A DNA stretch of 64,000 bases from Lumbricus rubellus (lineage: Eukaryota > Annelida > Clitellata > Crassiclitellata > Lumbricidae). Where the stretch lies: the NCBI GenBank assembly GCA_945859605.1, contig OX243819.1:7861427-7925426 (forward strand). The letters are read 5' to 3'. Under the pieces are notes generated by a model. It was not told where the DNA came from and made no database searches. It worked only from the letters and a program-made list of their open reading frames with translations. How positions within the stretch are numbered: position 1 is the stretch's first letter; each line of letters opens with the position of its first letter. Position numbers and translations under genes: made by a program. Shown here piece after piece: positions 1 through 41,596 of this stretch.

Positions 1-180
1 GTCTATGCAAAATTTAGCAATTTTATGCCTTTTGGTGGCTTTGAGGCACTTCAAGAACTGCATGAAATTCAATAATATTCGACCTCAGACTACTCCACTT
101 CTTTCCGATTCTGAAAGGCTAGCTTCATTTTCCCACTCTACTGATAAAGCGTCCACAATTTGTTGCAGTTAGATACTCAC

Positions 181-28423
<28,243 letters not shown>

Positions 28424-28504
28424 TTGTTGATTGAATTCCACTGCAAAGAAACAATCATGCCCACTCTACCGTAATCAGCGTAAGTTATGCGCCGTAAACG
28501 CTAT

Positions 28505-28740
28505 CGCGGTGGTGTAACGGTGGCGTCGATGCCTTGGAGCCTGAGGGTTCCAGGTTCGAATCCAACTCAAGCTGCCGCGTAGGGACCTTCAGCAAGTCCT
28601 TCACTCGCAATTGCTCATGCGCTCCGGCATGAAACTCTGATGCGGTGTCAGCGCTGTAGTCGGGAGCGCCTATGATTAGCGAGCTTCGCCGAGCTTGAGG
28701 AAGAGCTATAGAAATGGAGAAATAAATATTGTAATTTGTA
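28505..28740 (+). mobile_element. tRNA-derived SINE (copy 2)
   Basis: CGCGGTGGTGTAACGG head, B box GGTTCGAATCC and a body alignable to copies 1 and 3. The tail diverges (AGAGCTATAGAAATGGAGAAATAAATA). It lies just 5' of gene A exon 1. Confidence 0.85.
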
Positions 28741-28766
28741 ACCCAAATATATCGAGCCTATGTGTA

Positions 28767-31700
28767 GTAAATTATTGTTACGTCGAGGTTTGGTTTTACT
28801 CTCCGACAACCAACCGTTGCTAAAGTCCATCATAAGATGGAGAGTGCAATCTTTTCTCATTTGAAAATCATCAACAATTTGTCGATAAACTTTCACAAAG
28901 TCTGCAAACCGAACAAAAAACAATTGGATTCTATCTACTTTTAACGGTTAAGTTCCATTCCCTCCTCTATTAAAATCACCTTTACCGAGTTTTCTTATGA
29001 ATGCCTCGATATGATTGTATAAATGTTATATCTACCATTCTTCATCTTGACCTTCTTCTCCTTCGATGCACATTCTTCGTGCAAGACTCCGACGCTCATC
29101 ATTAGTCCGCCGCTGTTCACTTATTATTCAGAGCAAAAGCAGAACAAACCAACACAGCAGCAAACGAATTCACAATGTCAAATGAAGAGAGGTTAGAAAA
29201 TTTTGGTAAAGAAATAAATGATCTAATGTGTCCTATGGCGCCGTTATCTTCATATCATAATAACCTATAGGCCTAGATACCAGTCGATCGTCAAATCGCA
29301 ATGATAACAAACCAGGATAGTGATATAATGCAAAACACGGAGAGACATTATGCATGAAAAGACAAGTCTCTGCGTGTCAATTTGTAAGCGATGTTTGTTT
29401 TCATATACATTTTCCTCCGAGCAGCTACTGTCCTCGAAATCAATATCTCATAAAATTTTAGAAGTTGGGTAAGAGTTTCAGTTCTATAAGCTTACGCTTG
29501 TACATATAATTTAACTGCATGTCAAAGTCATAATATTATTGTCTGCGGTATCGAATTGCGGTGTGTTTCCTCTGGTCAATAAACATTTAACCGACTCAGT
29601 ACCGTAACACATTGAATGTGAATAGCCTACACACACAGATAATCATCAGTATACGATAATGCAGTGCTCAAATGCCATGGCCATCAATTATTGCCGTTTG
29701 ATGGCAAAATGATTTACAACGCTCTCCGTGTAATTTCATAAAAGAATTTCATAAAAGAATTTCATAAAAGAATTTCATAATGCCGTTAATATAATAAAAA
29801 AAATAATTGTATTATAAGTTAGAGGCACAAATATTCTTGAATAGACTAACAGCAAACGCAAAGTAGTTTACAGAAGAGATAAATAACAGGAACACTTAAT
29901 CAAAGTCATACGCATTCTCCTAATTTTGATACGACATTCTCCTAATTTTGAGTGATTGTGGGGCGCGGTGGTGTAGTGGGTATGTTCACTGCCTTGCAGC
30001 CCGAGGGTTGCAGGTTCGAATCCACCTCAATTCGCCGCGTAGGGTCCTTGGGCAAGTCCTTCACTCGCAAATGCTCAGCGCTTCGGCGTGAAACTCCGAT
30101 GCAGTGTCCGCTCTGTAGTCTTAAGCGCCTCTGAGTAGTGAGCTTCAAGGGGAGCTGTAACAAGCGCACATACAAACGATAAAACTTCTTTGGGCAAAGT
30201 AATTAACTGTAGCTATGTAGTACTAGATCATGTGGCTTGTGTCGAGAATTGCATGGAGTGACCCTATGGAGAGCGTGAAGGTGTGACAGGGCTTTTAGAA
30301 GATTTAGCTGAAAAGAGCTGAGTCAGCTCTAGAACAGATTTAGTGCTTCAAAGCTAAGAAGTGGAGGCGACCAGGAGTATCGATAAGAACAAACAATTTA
30401 CCACAATCTATCTCTTTGCTCCACCGACCTTCGAGACCATGGGCACATTAAAACGATAGATTGGACTTTATTAAGAATTTAGGTCGCCTCCGGCATGACA
30501 CAAATAACCGAGTACACTAAAGAAACTTGTTACCTTGTCAGTCTGTATCAATCGATTTAGGAGTCTTGTTAATTTAAACCTTCAAACATTCACAGCTATA
30601 TCCAGATCATCACTAAAAACTTATCAGATCAGACTACCCGCTACTCTAATAAAAACATCGTTCTTTTATTTAGTAAAGCAAAACAATTCTAAATGCTACT
30701 GCAGCATGCAGAGATTTACTAGCTACTTGCAAAAATCCTTCACGAGAGCCAGTTGTATATTTTTGAACCCAACTCGTCCTGAATTTGATAAAGAACAGGT
30801 TTCCAGTGTGACATCAGCAAAATCATCCATATGCAAAAATGCATTTTATTGGGCCTACAGCTATAGGCCTATCCTGCTGCGAAAACTGCCAATCTTCCTA
30901 GTTTTGTATTTTCTTCTGATATTCGCATCACCAGCGCATATGGAATTCTATGTATGTGCTGCGTATCGAATGAGCTTCGTGTTGCATTTTGTCACAAAAT
31001 AGATCGAAATTACAGTGGTCCCTGTTAAACGAATTTTAAGCTTATATATGATGGAGAGAAAAGCAAGTGATATCGAGTGAGTGTGGGTGAATGAATGAGT
31101 GACTGTGATTTTTCAAAGTTGTCGTCTTTGTCTTTAGGTTTAAAGTGAGCGAAAGATGTGTTCTAACTATGGTGATTAGATGCAGGGAGACCATTGGAGG
31201 GGGTGATTAGATGGAGGGAGGAGAGAGCAGTTGCATCGAAGGAAGAGAGAGGATTGTCTTTCGATTGTCATCATCATCTGCTGCTGCTGCTGCTGCCTTT
31301 GTTGTCTGCTGAAAACGACACGAACTTACGACGCCTACCGACCGACCCACCGACCAACCGACCTCTGGCGGTCACAGAGGGAATTACCGTTTGCTATTAA
31401 CTGCCATCTCCCTCTTCTTATTCCTCTTCTTCGGCTGCTTCTGCTGACCAGCGACCGTGGTCTGAGTTAAATTGGATCTGCAGAGGAGTCAAGTGTCGAA
31501 TGAGACGAAATGGAAATTGTTCTGTTCCTCCTCCATGCATGCATCCATGCATGCATCCATGCATGTATCCATGCATGTAGGCTATAAGTGGAGCATCGAC
31601 CAATGAATGAAATAATGGAACGAAGATCATTGCGATCATCATTCTGTGAAGACAATTCGAAGACGACGAATACAACAACAACGACAACGACAACGACGAC

Positions 31701-31836
31701 GGCTGGAGAAGGCGTGGAAAATGACGCAGCAGAGCGGGAGGAGGAGAAGGAGGACGATGAGGAGGCGGAGGAAGAAGGAGGTGATTAGTGTGTGGCAAGA
31801 CAATCGCCGTGAAATGAGGAAACGAGGAAAAGCAAA
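28767..31836. repeat. Tandem duplication, copy 1 (3.07 kb)
   Basis: Begins GTAAATTATTGTTACG and ends …GAGGAAAAGCAAA, directly followed by copy 2, which starts and ends with the same words. It contains a SINE (29959-30180), a 4-unit AATTTCATAAAAG array (29732-29780), a (CATGCATC)n patch near 31540 and purine-rich stretches. Open frames within it (for example 30535-31002) are not conserved in copy 2, so I do not call genes. Confidence 0.85.
29959..30180 (+). mobile_element. tRNA-derived SINE (copy 3)
   Basis: A clear copy: GTGGGGCGCGGTGGTGTAG head, GGTTCGAATCC B box, end CAAGCGCACATACAAACG. It shares its position with copy 4 in the other half of the tandem duplication, so it inserted before the duplication. 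Confidence 0.9.
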
Positions 31837-32810
31837 GTAAATTATTGCTACGCAAAGGTTTAGTTCTACTCTCCGACAACCAACCGTTGTTAAAGTCTGT
31901 CAGAAGATGAAGAGTGCAATCTTCTCTCATTATTATGAAAATCATCAAAAATTTGTCGATAAAAAACAATTAGGCCTATCTACTTTTTACAGTTAAGTTC
32001 CATTCCCTCCTCTGTTAAAATCAACCTTTACCGAGTGTTCTTATAAAATATGCCTCGATATGACGATATGACTGTAGAAAAGTTATATCTACCATTCTTC
32101 ATCTTGACCTTCTTCTCTTTTGATGCACATTTTTCTTCGTGCAAGACACCGACGCTCATGATTCGTCCGCTGTCCCCTTATTCCGAGCAAGCAGAGCAAA
32201 TCACCACAGCAGCAGACGAATTCACAATGTCAAATGAAGAGAGGGCATACAACTTTGGTAAAGAAATAAATGATCTTATGTATTCTATGACGCCGTTATC
32301 ATCATATCTTAATAACCTATTAACCTACAGGCCTATAATATATCAGTTGATGATCAAATCGCAGTGATAACAAACCAGGATATAATGCAAAACACGTAGA
32401 GACACTATACATAGAAAGACCCGCCTGTGCGTGTCAATATGTAAGCGATGTTTCCATCTACACTTTCCTCAAAGCATGCAACTGTCCTCGAAATAAATAT
32501 CTCATAAAATTATAGCAGCTACATGTAGGTAAGAGGTTCGGTCCTATAGCCTATACGCCTGTACATATAATTTAACTGCATGTCAAAGTCATAATTATTG
32601 TCGGTGGTATCGAATTGCGGTGTGTTTCTTCTGGTCAATAAACATTTACCCGACTCAGTACCGTAACATATTGAATGTGAATTATAGACGAATAGCGTAC
32701 ACAGACTGATAATTATCAGTAACTATCCTACGATAATGTATAGTGCTCAAATGCCATGGACCTCAATTATTGCCGTTTGATGGCAAAATGAATAACAACG
32801 CTCTCCGTGT

Positions 32811-33054
32811 AATTTCATAAAAGAATTTCATAAAAGAATTTCATAAAAGAATTTCATAAAAGAATTTCATAAAAGAATTTCATAAAAGAATTTCATAAAA
32901 GAATTTCATAAAAGAATTTCATAAAAGAATTTCATAAAAGAATTTCATAAAAGAATTTCATAAAAGAATTTCATAAAAGAATTTCATAAAAGAATTTCAT
33001 AAAAGAATTTCATAAAAGAATTTCATAAAAGAATTTCATAAAAGAATTTCATAA
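32811..33054. repeat. 13-bp VNTR AATTTCATAAAAG, about 19 units
   Basis: Almost perfect tandem array. The equivalent place in duplication copy 1 (29732-29780) holds only about 4 units. Repeats abut without spacers, so it is not a CRISPR array. Confidence 0.97.
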
Positions 33055-33230
33055 TACCGTTAATATAATAAAAAATAATTGTATTATAAGTTAGAGGCAA
33101 AAATATTCTTAAATAGACTAACAGCAAACGCAAAGTAGTTTACAGAAGATATAAATAACAGGAACTCGTAATATAAAGTCATACGCATTCTTCTAATTTT
33201 TATACGACATTCTCCTAATTTTGAGCGATT

Positions 33231-33450
33231 GTGGGGCGCGGTGGTGTAGTGGGTAAGTTCGTTGCCTTGCAGCCCAAGGGTTACAGGTTCGAATCTACCT
33301 CAAGTCGCCGCGTAGGGACCTTGGGCAAGTCCTTCACTCGCAATTGCTCAGCGCTTCGGCGTGAAACTCCGATGCAGTGTCCGCTCTGTAGTCGGAAGCG
33401 CCTCTGAGTAGTGAGCTTAAAGGGGAGCCATAACAAGCGCACATACAATA
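33231..33450 (+). mobile_element. tRNA-derived SINE (copy 4)
   Basis: Paralogue of copy 3 created by the tandem duplication; head, B box (GGTTCGAATC then T) and tail recognisable. Confidence 0.9.
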
Positions 33451-34454
33451 AATAAAACTTGTTTCGGCAAAGGAATCAGCTGTAGCTAGGAAGTACTAGA
33501 TCACGTGACCTGTGTCGAGAATTGCATGGAGTGACCATATGAAGGTCGTGAAGGTATGACAGAGGTTTTAGAAGATTTAGCTGAAAAGACCTAAGTCAGC
33601 TTTAGAACAGATCTAGTGCTTCAAAGCTAAGAAGTGGCGGCGACCAGGAAGATCGATAAGAACAAACAACTTAACCATAACCTTAAAAGAAGCCCTGTAT
33701 CAGATCAGAGTATAACCGTTAGTCTTCGTTAATTAATAAAGACAGTTTCTTTTTATTTAGTGAAGCGAAACAATTCTAAATGCAGACAGCAGGGATTTAC
33801 TAGCCTATCGTGTAGGGCTAGTTGCAAAAATCCTTCAAGAGAGCCAGTTGTATATTTTTGAACCCAACTCGTCCCGAATTGTATAAACAATACGTTTCCA
33901 GTGTGACATCAGCAGAATCAGCCATGTGCAAAAATACATTTTAAATGGTCTACAGCTATAATTTATTATAGCCTATCCTGCTGTAAAACTGTCGATCTTC
34001 CTAGTTTTAAGTTTTCCTGATATTTGCATCACCAGCGCATAGAATTCTATGTGCTACGTATTCTTCTTCTGTAATGATTCAATCTGACAAACCGCAGAAT
34101 GATTACAGGTAGGCTACAGTTATACGAAATACGACCACTATAGCACGACACGCAGGTCGGCTTTACAGCAGTGGGTTCGGTAGCTTAACACTAATTCAAT
34201 TAGAATCGTGTTGCATTTTGTCACTGAATAGATGAAAATTGAAGCGGCCCCTGATTTAACGAATTTTTAAGCTTATACATGACGAAGAGAAAGCAAGTGA
34301 TATCGAGTGAGTGCGGGTGAATGAATGAGCGACTGTGATTTTTTTACAGTTTTCGTCGTTGTCTTTAGGTTTAAAGTGAGCGAAAGCTGTGTTCTAATTT
34401 TGGTGATAGGATGGTGTGATTAGATGGAGGGAGGAGGGAGCAATTGATTGGATC

Positions 34455-36270
34455 GGAGGAATTACTGATGCAATGGATGATAAAAAATTCTCTTTGGGTA
34501 TCTTTTTTGACCTGTCAAAAGCTTTTGACACCGTTAATCATAAAATTCTGATAAAAAAACTTGAATACTATGGTTTTCGAGGTGTTTGTAACTCCTGGTT
34601 TTTAGACTACTTAAGTAACAGAAGCCAATATGTTTACTTTAAGGGTCAAAAATCTGTGGCCTTGGATGTTACCTGTGGTGTCCCCCAAGGGTCAATACTT
34701 GGACCACTTCTTTTCCTCTTATATATAAATGACCTGTCCATGACCTCAACTGTATTTAAATTTATACTATTCGCTGATGACACAAATGTTTTTCTTTCTC
34801 ACCATTCCATAGGTCACCTATTTGATATAGCTAATAATGAGTTATCATTAATAGAGCAATGGTTTAAAGCTAATAGATTATCCCTTAATATTGATAAAAC
34901 CAACTTCATTTTATTCCACACTAAAAAGAAAATTGACCTTGATGTTAATAGATCACTTCTAATTAATAATGTCCCTATCACCCAAACAAATTCATCTAAA
35001 TTTCTTGGGGTCATTGTTGATAGCCACCTTACATGGAAGGATCATAAATTATTTCATCTATTGTGAAGAAAATTGCTAAAAACATTGGGGTCCTTCACAG
35101 GATTAAACATTGCCTACCTAAATCAGTTCTCTTTAATCTTTATTATACACTTATTTTCCCTTACCTCTCTTATTGTAACATATCTTGGGGTTCTAACTAT
35201 CCCTCTCGACTCAAACCATTGATTATATTGCAAAAACGTGCCATACGATTAATATGTGGTGCTCATTGGAGATCCAGCTCTGCTCCTCTCTTCTTAAACC
35301 ATATGTTACTGTCTCTACTAAACATCAATAAGTTCCAAATATGTCTGTTTATGCATCGCTACCACCTGCGCCTATTGCCCCACACTTTTAATAATTACTT
35401 TACTACTGGCTCTAAACTTCACGATCATGCTACTAGGCATGCTAGCTGTTACCGCAGTGAATATGCACGCCTAAAAATTAAACAATTTTCAATAAAATGT
35501 TTGGGTCCTAAGATTTGGAACGGCCTTCCGGATCATATATCTACCTTAAAATCCACCAGCCTCTTTAAAATTCGCTTAAAAAACTTTCTCGTTGTGAACT
35601 GACATCTTTCACTGCCCCTGACTGACATTTACCCATTGACTAAATCTTGGTTACAAGTATATTTTCTCTTATGTAATATTTTTCATTTAGCTACTCTTAT
35701 ATTTTTAACCACTCGTTGTGGAGTATCACTTATGAATGCCTATTGTTTTCTTATATCATGGCTGTCTAGCTTATTATTGGTTACTGTTACTGTCTCATTG
35801 TCGTCTGTTATACACTAACATTTTGATACCACTAGTTGTGGTCATTGCCTATGGTCTGCAACTCTTAACATTCATTCATAATTTGAATTAGCTTTATTTT
35901 GTTATGCTTCATCAATGTACACGAATATGTTCTCTGTTTACACTCTGCTTATCAATGTACATATCTCTCGTTCTCTCTTTACATTAACTCATCTACTTGA
36001 TTTTGTTTTGCCTACATTGCTTAATAACAACTACACTCTTCTGTCTGTCACCACTCACCACCATCTTGATATAACTCCTGTTTGTGGTTGCCCAGGTTTA
36101 GCGGGATCACTCCCTTTCTGGGTGACCCTTTCTTAGTGATCTTTTAACTAATAGATGATAATAACTTGTATGCTCATTATTTCACTGCACACTCTTACTT
36201 CATATATATTTCTGCTGTTATGATTTGTTGATCGCTATGAATAAACAACATTTGATTTGATTTGATTTGA
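34455..36270 (+). mobile_element. 5'-truncated non-LTR retrotransposon (CR1/Jockey-like)
   Basis: Carries the 3' part of a reverse transcriptase ORF, a 3' UTR of about 660 bp and a terminal (TTTGA)n tail at 36250-36270, preceded by ATGAATAAACAA. Comparison with the empty site in duplication copy 1 (about 31231-31246) delimits the insertion. 5' truncation is typical of target-primed reverse transcription. Confidence 0.85.
34461..35602 (+). pseudogene. Reverse transcriptase fragment of the non-LTR element, frameshifted
   Basis: Starts within the palm at IFFDLSKAFDTVNH and includes GVPQGSILGPLLFLLYIND and the FADDT catalytic box. The frame ends at 35066, and the thumb/C-terminal part continues in another frame (VKKIAKNIGVLHRIKH…GPKIWNGLP) to a stop at 35602. 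A one-base indel near 35045-35060 explains the shift. N-terminal RT, endonuclease and ORF1 are absent, so it is dead. Confidence 0.85.
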
Positions 36271-36869
36271 AGAGAGAGAGGATTGTCTTTCGATTGTCAT
36301 CATCATCTGCTGCTTCTGTTGTCTGCTGAAAACGACACGAACTTACGACGCCTACCGACCGACCCACCGACCAACCGACCTCTGGTGGTCACAGAGGGAA
36401 TTACCGTTTGCCATTAACTGCCATCTTCCTCTTCTTATTCCTCTTCTTCGGCTGCTCTCATGACCAGCGACCGTGGTCTGAGTTAAATTGGATCTGCAGA
36501 GGAGTCAAGTGTCGAAGGAGACGAAATGAAAATTGTTCTGTTCCATCGACCAATGAATGAGCGTCGAATAAAATAATGGAACGAAGATCATTGCGATGAT
36601 CATTCGGTGAAGACAACGACAAAGACAACAACAACGACGACGACGACGACGAAGAAGACGACGACGACTGGAGAAGGCGTGGAAAATAAAGCAGCAGAGC
36701 AGGAGGAGGAGGAGTAGGAGGAGGGGAAGAGGAGAATGAAAGAGACGAGAAAGAAGGGGAGGAAGAAGGAGGTGATTAGTGAGTGGCAAGACAATCGTCG
36801 TGAAATGAGGAAACGAGGAAAAGCAAACTGAGATCAGCTGAAGACACGTACGACAGTCGCACATCACAT

Positions 36870-37170
36870 GCATGACCCATCGAAAGGAAGAGGAGGAGAA
36901 GGAGGAGAAGGAGGAGACGGAGGTGGAAGAGAGGAGAAAGAAGCAGAAGGAGGAGGAGAAGAAGGAGCATGAGAAGCAAGAACAGGAGGAGGAGATGGAA
37001 GAGAGAGAGAAGGAGGAGGAAGAAGAAGAAGAAGAAGAAGAAGAAGAAGAAGAAGAAGAAGAAGAAGAAGAAGAAGAAGAAGAAGAAGGAGGAGGAGGAG
37101 GGGCAGAAGGAACAGGAACAGGAGAAGGTGGTGGAAGAAGAGGAGGAGGAGGAAGTAGACGATGAGAAAG
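36870..37170. repeat. Polypurine GAA/GGA tract
   Basis: About 300 nt almost free of pyrimidines on the plus strand, with a central (GAA)n at 37018-37088. All frames are low complexity. Confidence 0.95.
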
Positions 37171-37249
37171 AGGAGGAGATAAGGAGCGATCGACGGAGGA
37201 CAAGAAGGGCAATGGAGGAGCTGAGAGGTTTCATCGTCTTTGGAGCACA

Positions 37250-37435
37250 TGATGGTCGATGGGTGAGTGGATGGGTGATGGGTGTGTGTGTGTTGGTGAT
37301 GGGTGGATGGGTGAATGGTGGGTGGATGGGTGATGGGTGGGTGAATGGTGGGTGTATGGGTGAATGGTGGGTGGATGGGTGATGGGTGGGTGAATGGTGG
37401 GTGTATGGGTGAATGGTGGGTGGGTAAGATGGGTG
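37250..37435. repeat. GGTGGATG/GGTGAATG minisatellite
   Basis: Tandem GGGTGGATGGGTGAATGGTG-like units with variants. No gene. Confidence 0.9.
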
Positions 37436-37594
37436 TGTCGTGCTGGTCTCTTTCCCTAGATTGCCTCCTTCGATGAAATAATGCTCCGTGCAGAAGATCA
37501 GTTGAAGAAAACACGTTTTCCTCATTTTCTCATCGCAATATACAGACATACAATATACACGAACGATGTTCGACGATCGATTGATCGATGGCAC

Positions 37595-37770
37595 TCCATA
37601 ACACACAACACATCATTATATATAACATATATATATGTATATATATATATGTATCCATAACACACAACACATCATTATTATATATATACAATATATGTAT
37701 ATATATAGATGTCCATAACACACAACACATAATTACATATATAACCAATACATATATATATCATATATAT

Positions 37771-37804
<34 letters not shown>

Positions 37805-38070
37805 GATGTCCATAACACACAACACATAATTATATATAACATATATATATATGTATCCATAACACACAACACATAATTATATATAACCAATATATGTGTG
37901 TAAATATATCATATATATATATTTAGATGTCCATAACACACAACACATAATTATATATAACATAATATATATACACACACATTCATTGGATGCAGACAAC
38001 TGATATGCATGCACGAATGCACATATAGCATGTACATTGTACACGTAAAACTAGGCCTATATATATTTAG

Positions 38071-38108
<38 letters not shown>

Positions 38109-38110
38109 TA
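37595..38110. repeat. TA-rich minisatellite with CCATAACACACAACACAT word
   Basis: The 18-bp word recurs at about 37596, 37651, 37712, 37809, 37856 and 37930, separated by (TA)n stretches of varying length, giving a loose tandem array that ends in a (TA)n run near 38078. Confidence 0.85.
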
Positions 38111-41100
38111 TATAAGTAAAGTTCTTATATATATAAAATATATATAAAATATTTCGTCGGTTGTTTTCGTGAATTCCTGTCGTCGTCGTCGTCCACTGCA
38201 GCAGCGTCGGCGTTGATGTCGGATGCCGTTGCCATGGTAACTGAGGCGTGCCAAGAATGGTGCATTGTGCCGAAGACAATGATTCCATTTCTGTCGTCGC
38301 TCGCGCTGCTGCTTAAAGTGAAATTACATCGCGACCCGCGGAATTAGCGATCACTTTGCGCTGAGCATCGATCAGAGACGGGAAGAGACATGCATACGAG
38401 GGTTAATTAAACCTTGCCAGCAGCAGCAGCAGCAGCAGATACCCCTGCCTCCTCCTTCTTCTCCACTGCAACCAACATTCGCTTCTCGAGCATCATTCTG
38501 TTACGGATGAAGTCCATATACATTGTAGAACGAAGATGAAGACACGATGAAATTTACTACGTTGCATCGACAGAAGTTTTCATTGCGACCGCACAATAAT
38601 AATAATTATAGAACGAGATACGACGAGGCGATAATTATCATACAAACAATGCAAGAATGCAAGAAGAGATGATTCCACGAAGGCATTCAAGACGGCTTTC
38701 GATACAGACAGATTCACATGTAGGTCATATATCTAATGATCCACGCCGAAGAGTGAAAACGGCATAGAACATATTATGCACTACGACGACGACGGCCAGC
38801 TGTTTACCGATAGGGTTTGCAAGTATATCGAGTGTGTAATTATAATAGATGTCATCTCCACTCGTCCAAAAATTGTATCTCTGATAGCCGCCATTATCAA
38901 CTTTGGAAATTTATGAGAATAAACTTTGTAGATACATAATTATGTTGGTTGTTTCATTGTAGGGATTCTAAGAATTACGGCAGATCTAGCAGGTTCTGTC
39001 TGTAACCAAATGCATTTATTTCTAATTTATGAGTATATAGCTGTATTGTATAACTCAGAGCAGTTGAGTCGATTGATTGGGTTATGTGTGGTAATCATGA
39101 TGTATACGTTGCCTGTATACACAGGAGTTCAGCGATGTGCAATCGTGTGTTAATCGAAGTCAGTTCGTCCTGAGCTGAAACCTGCCATGACACATGATTA
39201 GGAAAGAGCAACATGAATTTAAAGTTGGAGATCCGTCCCTCAAAATTTTGATCTCATGTTATCACATAATCAATTTGAATTCGATAGTTTGATGTTTGCC
39301 AATAGGCTATTGTATTCTGTCTTTAGGTCTATATATAAGTTTCGCTTGACACAGCCAACGATGTGCATCGTCTTTCGCATTCACTTTCAGGTCCATATTT
39401 TATATCAAAAAATATATTAGATTAAATATAACTAATTCAGTCAATTAATCTGATGCGTTACTTCATTTTCGACATAGCCTACATGAAAATTTAAAGGACC
39501 GATTTGTTTCTGAATAGAAATTGGCCATTCTCTCTCAGCCTCCTTGCAGCCTATAGATAGTGATAGCAGCAGATGGAGCTGCAGGAGCCTGCATGCCGCC
39601 GTCTAACAGTGTGTACACGCTTGTACGTAAATCATTGGTTTAGAATAGAGTGTGCGCTATATAATAACCAGAGCCAATGATCGGATCGACATGCAGTTAC
39701 AGATTATAATGGTTCTGATCAAGACGAGATTGACAGCGAAATCCTGATAGATTGGCGACGCCGATTAGCAGACGTCATTTCCGACAGACGACGATGCTGC
39801 ATCTCCCACTCTCCCACAATCCCACACACCAACCCATTCTTCTTCCATCCACTTCCACCCATTCTTCCACCCTGCCCCACTCCCACCCATTCTTCTTCCA
39901 TCCACCCACCATCCATTCTTCCACCCTGCCCCACTCCCAACCCTCTTCTCCTTCCTCCTCCGCCTTCAATTACATAGATCGCATCGGAAGAAGGACGTGG
40001 TGCAGGAGAGAAGGAAGCAAAGCAGTGTGGGCGGGTGGTTGCTTCCAGTCATTAGTCTAAGCATCGATAATATTTTGGTTGGAGCAAATGTGGTGGTGGG
40101 GGCAGGACAAAACGGCAATGGATGGTATGTTCGTTAATCGGAACCTCTAATGAATGACCTCCGTTCTTCTACCCCCTCTCCTCTCCTCTCCCTGGACTCC
40201 ATACTCCAATCGAACCCATACGAAGATAATATGCGTTTAATAACATCCGGATCCTACTTAAGCCCCTGCAGCAGTTGACCGATGCATCACTCCACCGGAT
40301 ATAATTATTATTATGCCAATGTATACATGAGCACAGCTGATACTCATAGACCATAATCACATCAATCAGTATCGTTATAGTCATAATAATATTTCATGGG
40401 CGATTATTGTGTAATCTAAGTTTAATTGTTGCTCTTGAACAAGTGACGTCGATAATCTGTTCAAAGATTTCGTCACTTGTCTCTAGAAACAAAAAAGAAA
40501 AACCGCAGCTTATCTCCTTGTTAATAATTTTTTTAAAGACCAGTTTCGTCGTGCGTATACGGTGAGAGAATAAACGACAGTTTGTCATTTGGTTGCAAGC
40601 AGTTTATTATAATCGCTCGGTAAACAATGTAAACATGTCCTCTCAACGATTTGACTGTTTTGAGTAAACAGAGATATATATTTATTTGTATATATTTACA
40701 TATTATAATGCTTGTTTAAACTTTCATGATTTTGTATTGTTTTTCTTTATCAGGCTTTTTACACAGTCAGCGATATATAATTGGTCGCATTTCAGCGGAA
40801 CTGGACAGACGCAAATGTTGCTGATCGAACTGAGGAGAGAAATTGTTAATATCTTATGTAGGCTATTAGCTATGTGTGGTGTTTCTGGCGGATTTGATGT
40901 CTTCACTTGGCCGCTATAGCCGCAGCTACAATTAGCTAATTCGCGAACTTTAAACGAATCTATGTAATAGCCTCCTACATGGTAACCAATTCTCAAATTG
41001 GATCAGCCATCTTGCCGCCTTCGAAACAATCGAGATGAGGACAAAGTCGATCAAAGTTTACATGATATAATTTATTGATTCCTATTCGACGTTTTCAATG

Positions 41101-41596
41101 TAGCAAACAAACTCGAAGACCAGTTTTCTGATGCAGCAGTTTAAGACCAGACGACGGATCTCTCTCGGTGACAATAATATTGATAAGTCAGTATGATACA
41201 ACAGTACATTTCCTTCGACTGAAGAGACAGCACATGGTGCCGTATTATACGACACAGTCATGTCATGATGTCACCGCATGTGCGTTTGGCTGGACAAGTG
41301 ATAGGTGACACATGACACATGTAATAACAGACGTCTGCGAATTATGCTCATGCTGATTCTTTCAATGTCGCTCGAGTCTAAAAATTATTACTTATTTATT
41401 TCTCACACGTCGTTGCTTGACTTCATAATATGCTGTCTTAGTCTAACCCAGGGCCGCCTATAAGATAGTGACATTACAAATTCCGCCAAGACATAGACCT
41501 ACGTTTAATTTAAAGAAATCTCTGAAAACATGCATTACTCGCATGTTTCGGGATTTATACTTGAAAGTAACCTAGCCTAGGTCCTAGAGTAGGCCC
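38111..41596. other. Intergenic, no gene recognised
   Basis: Unique-looking AT-rich sequence with small (CAG)n (38420-38440), GTCGTC and CCACTC-rich patches (39800-39960). The open frames are short, lack homology that I recognise and lack convincing splice context. Confidence 0.5.

Larger units (their letters stand above)
31837..36827. repeat. Tandem duplication, copy 2 (with later insertions)
   Basis: Same unit as 28767-31836, enlarged to 4.99 kb by a non-LTR retrotransposon (about 34455-36270) and by expansion of the 13-bp array. Flanking duplicated sequence resumes at 36271 with AGAGAGAGAGGATTGTC, matching copy 1 at 31246. Confidence 0.85.

Noticed and set aside
28505..28600. tRNA gene
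   Set aside because: Has A- and B-box-like segments but no cloverleaf with paired acceptor arms; it is the head of a SINE repeated six times in the window.
30535..31002. 155-codon ORF in the tandem duplication
   Set aside because: The paralogous region at 33.7-34.1 kb is full of indels that break the frame, and no domain is recognisable.
32050..32367. 105-codon ORF in duplication copy 2
   Set aside because: The equivalent frame in copy 1 (29.04-29.27 kb) is not preserved, so no evidence of coding constraint.
32811..33054. CRISPR-like array
   Set aside because: 13-bp units abut directly with no spacers, in a eukaryotic genome; a VNTR.
34416..34460. ORF start upstream of the reverse transcriptase fragment
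   Set aside because: These bases belong to the duplicated unit, matching copy 1 near 31210-31240, not to the retrotransposon.
36505..37606. Overlapping 216-276-codon minus-strand ORFs
   Set aside because: Ser/Leu/Pro/Phe and His/Pro/Thr-rich translations of GAA/GGA tracts and a GGTGGATG minisatellite; open in several frames at once.
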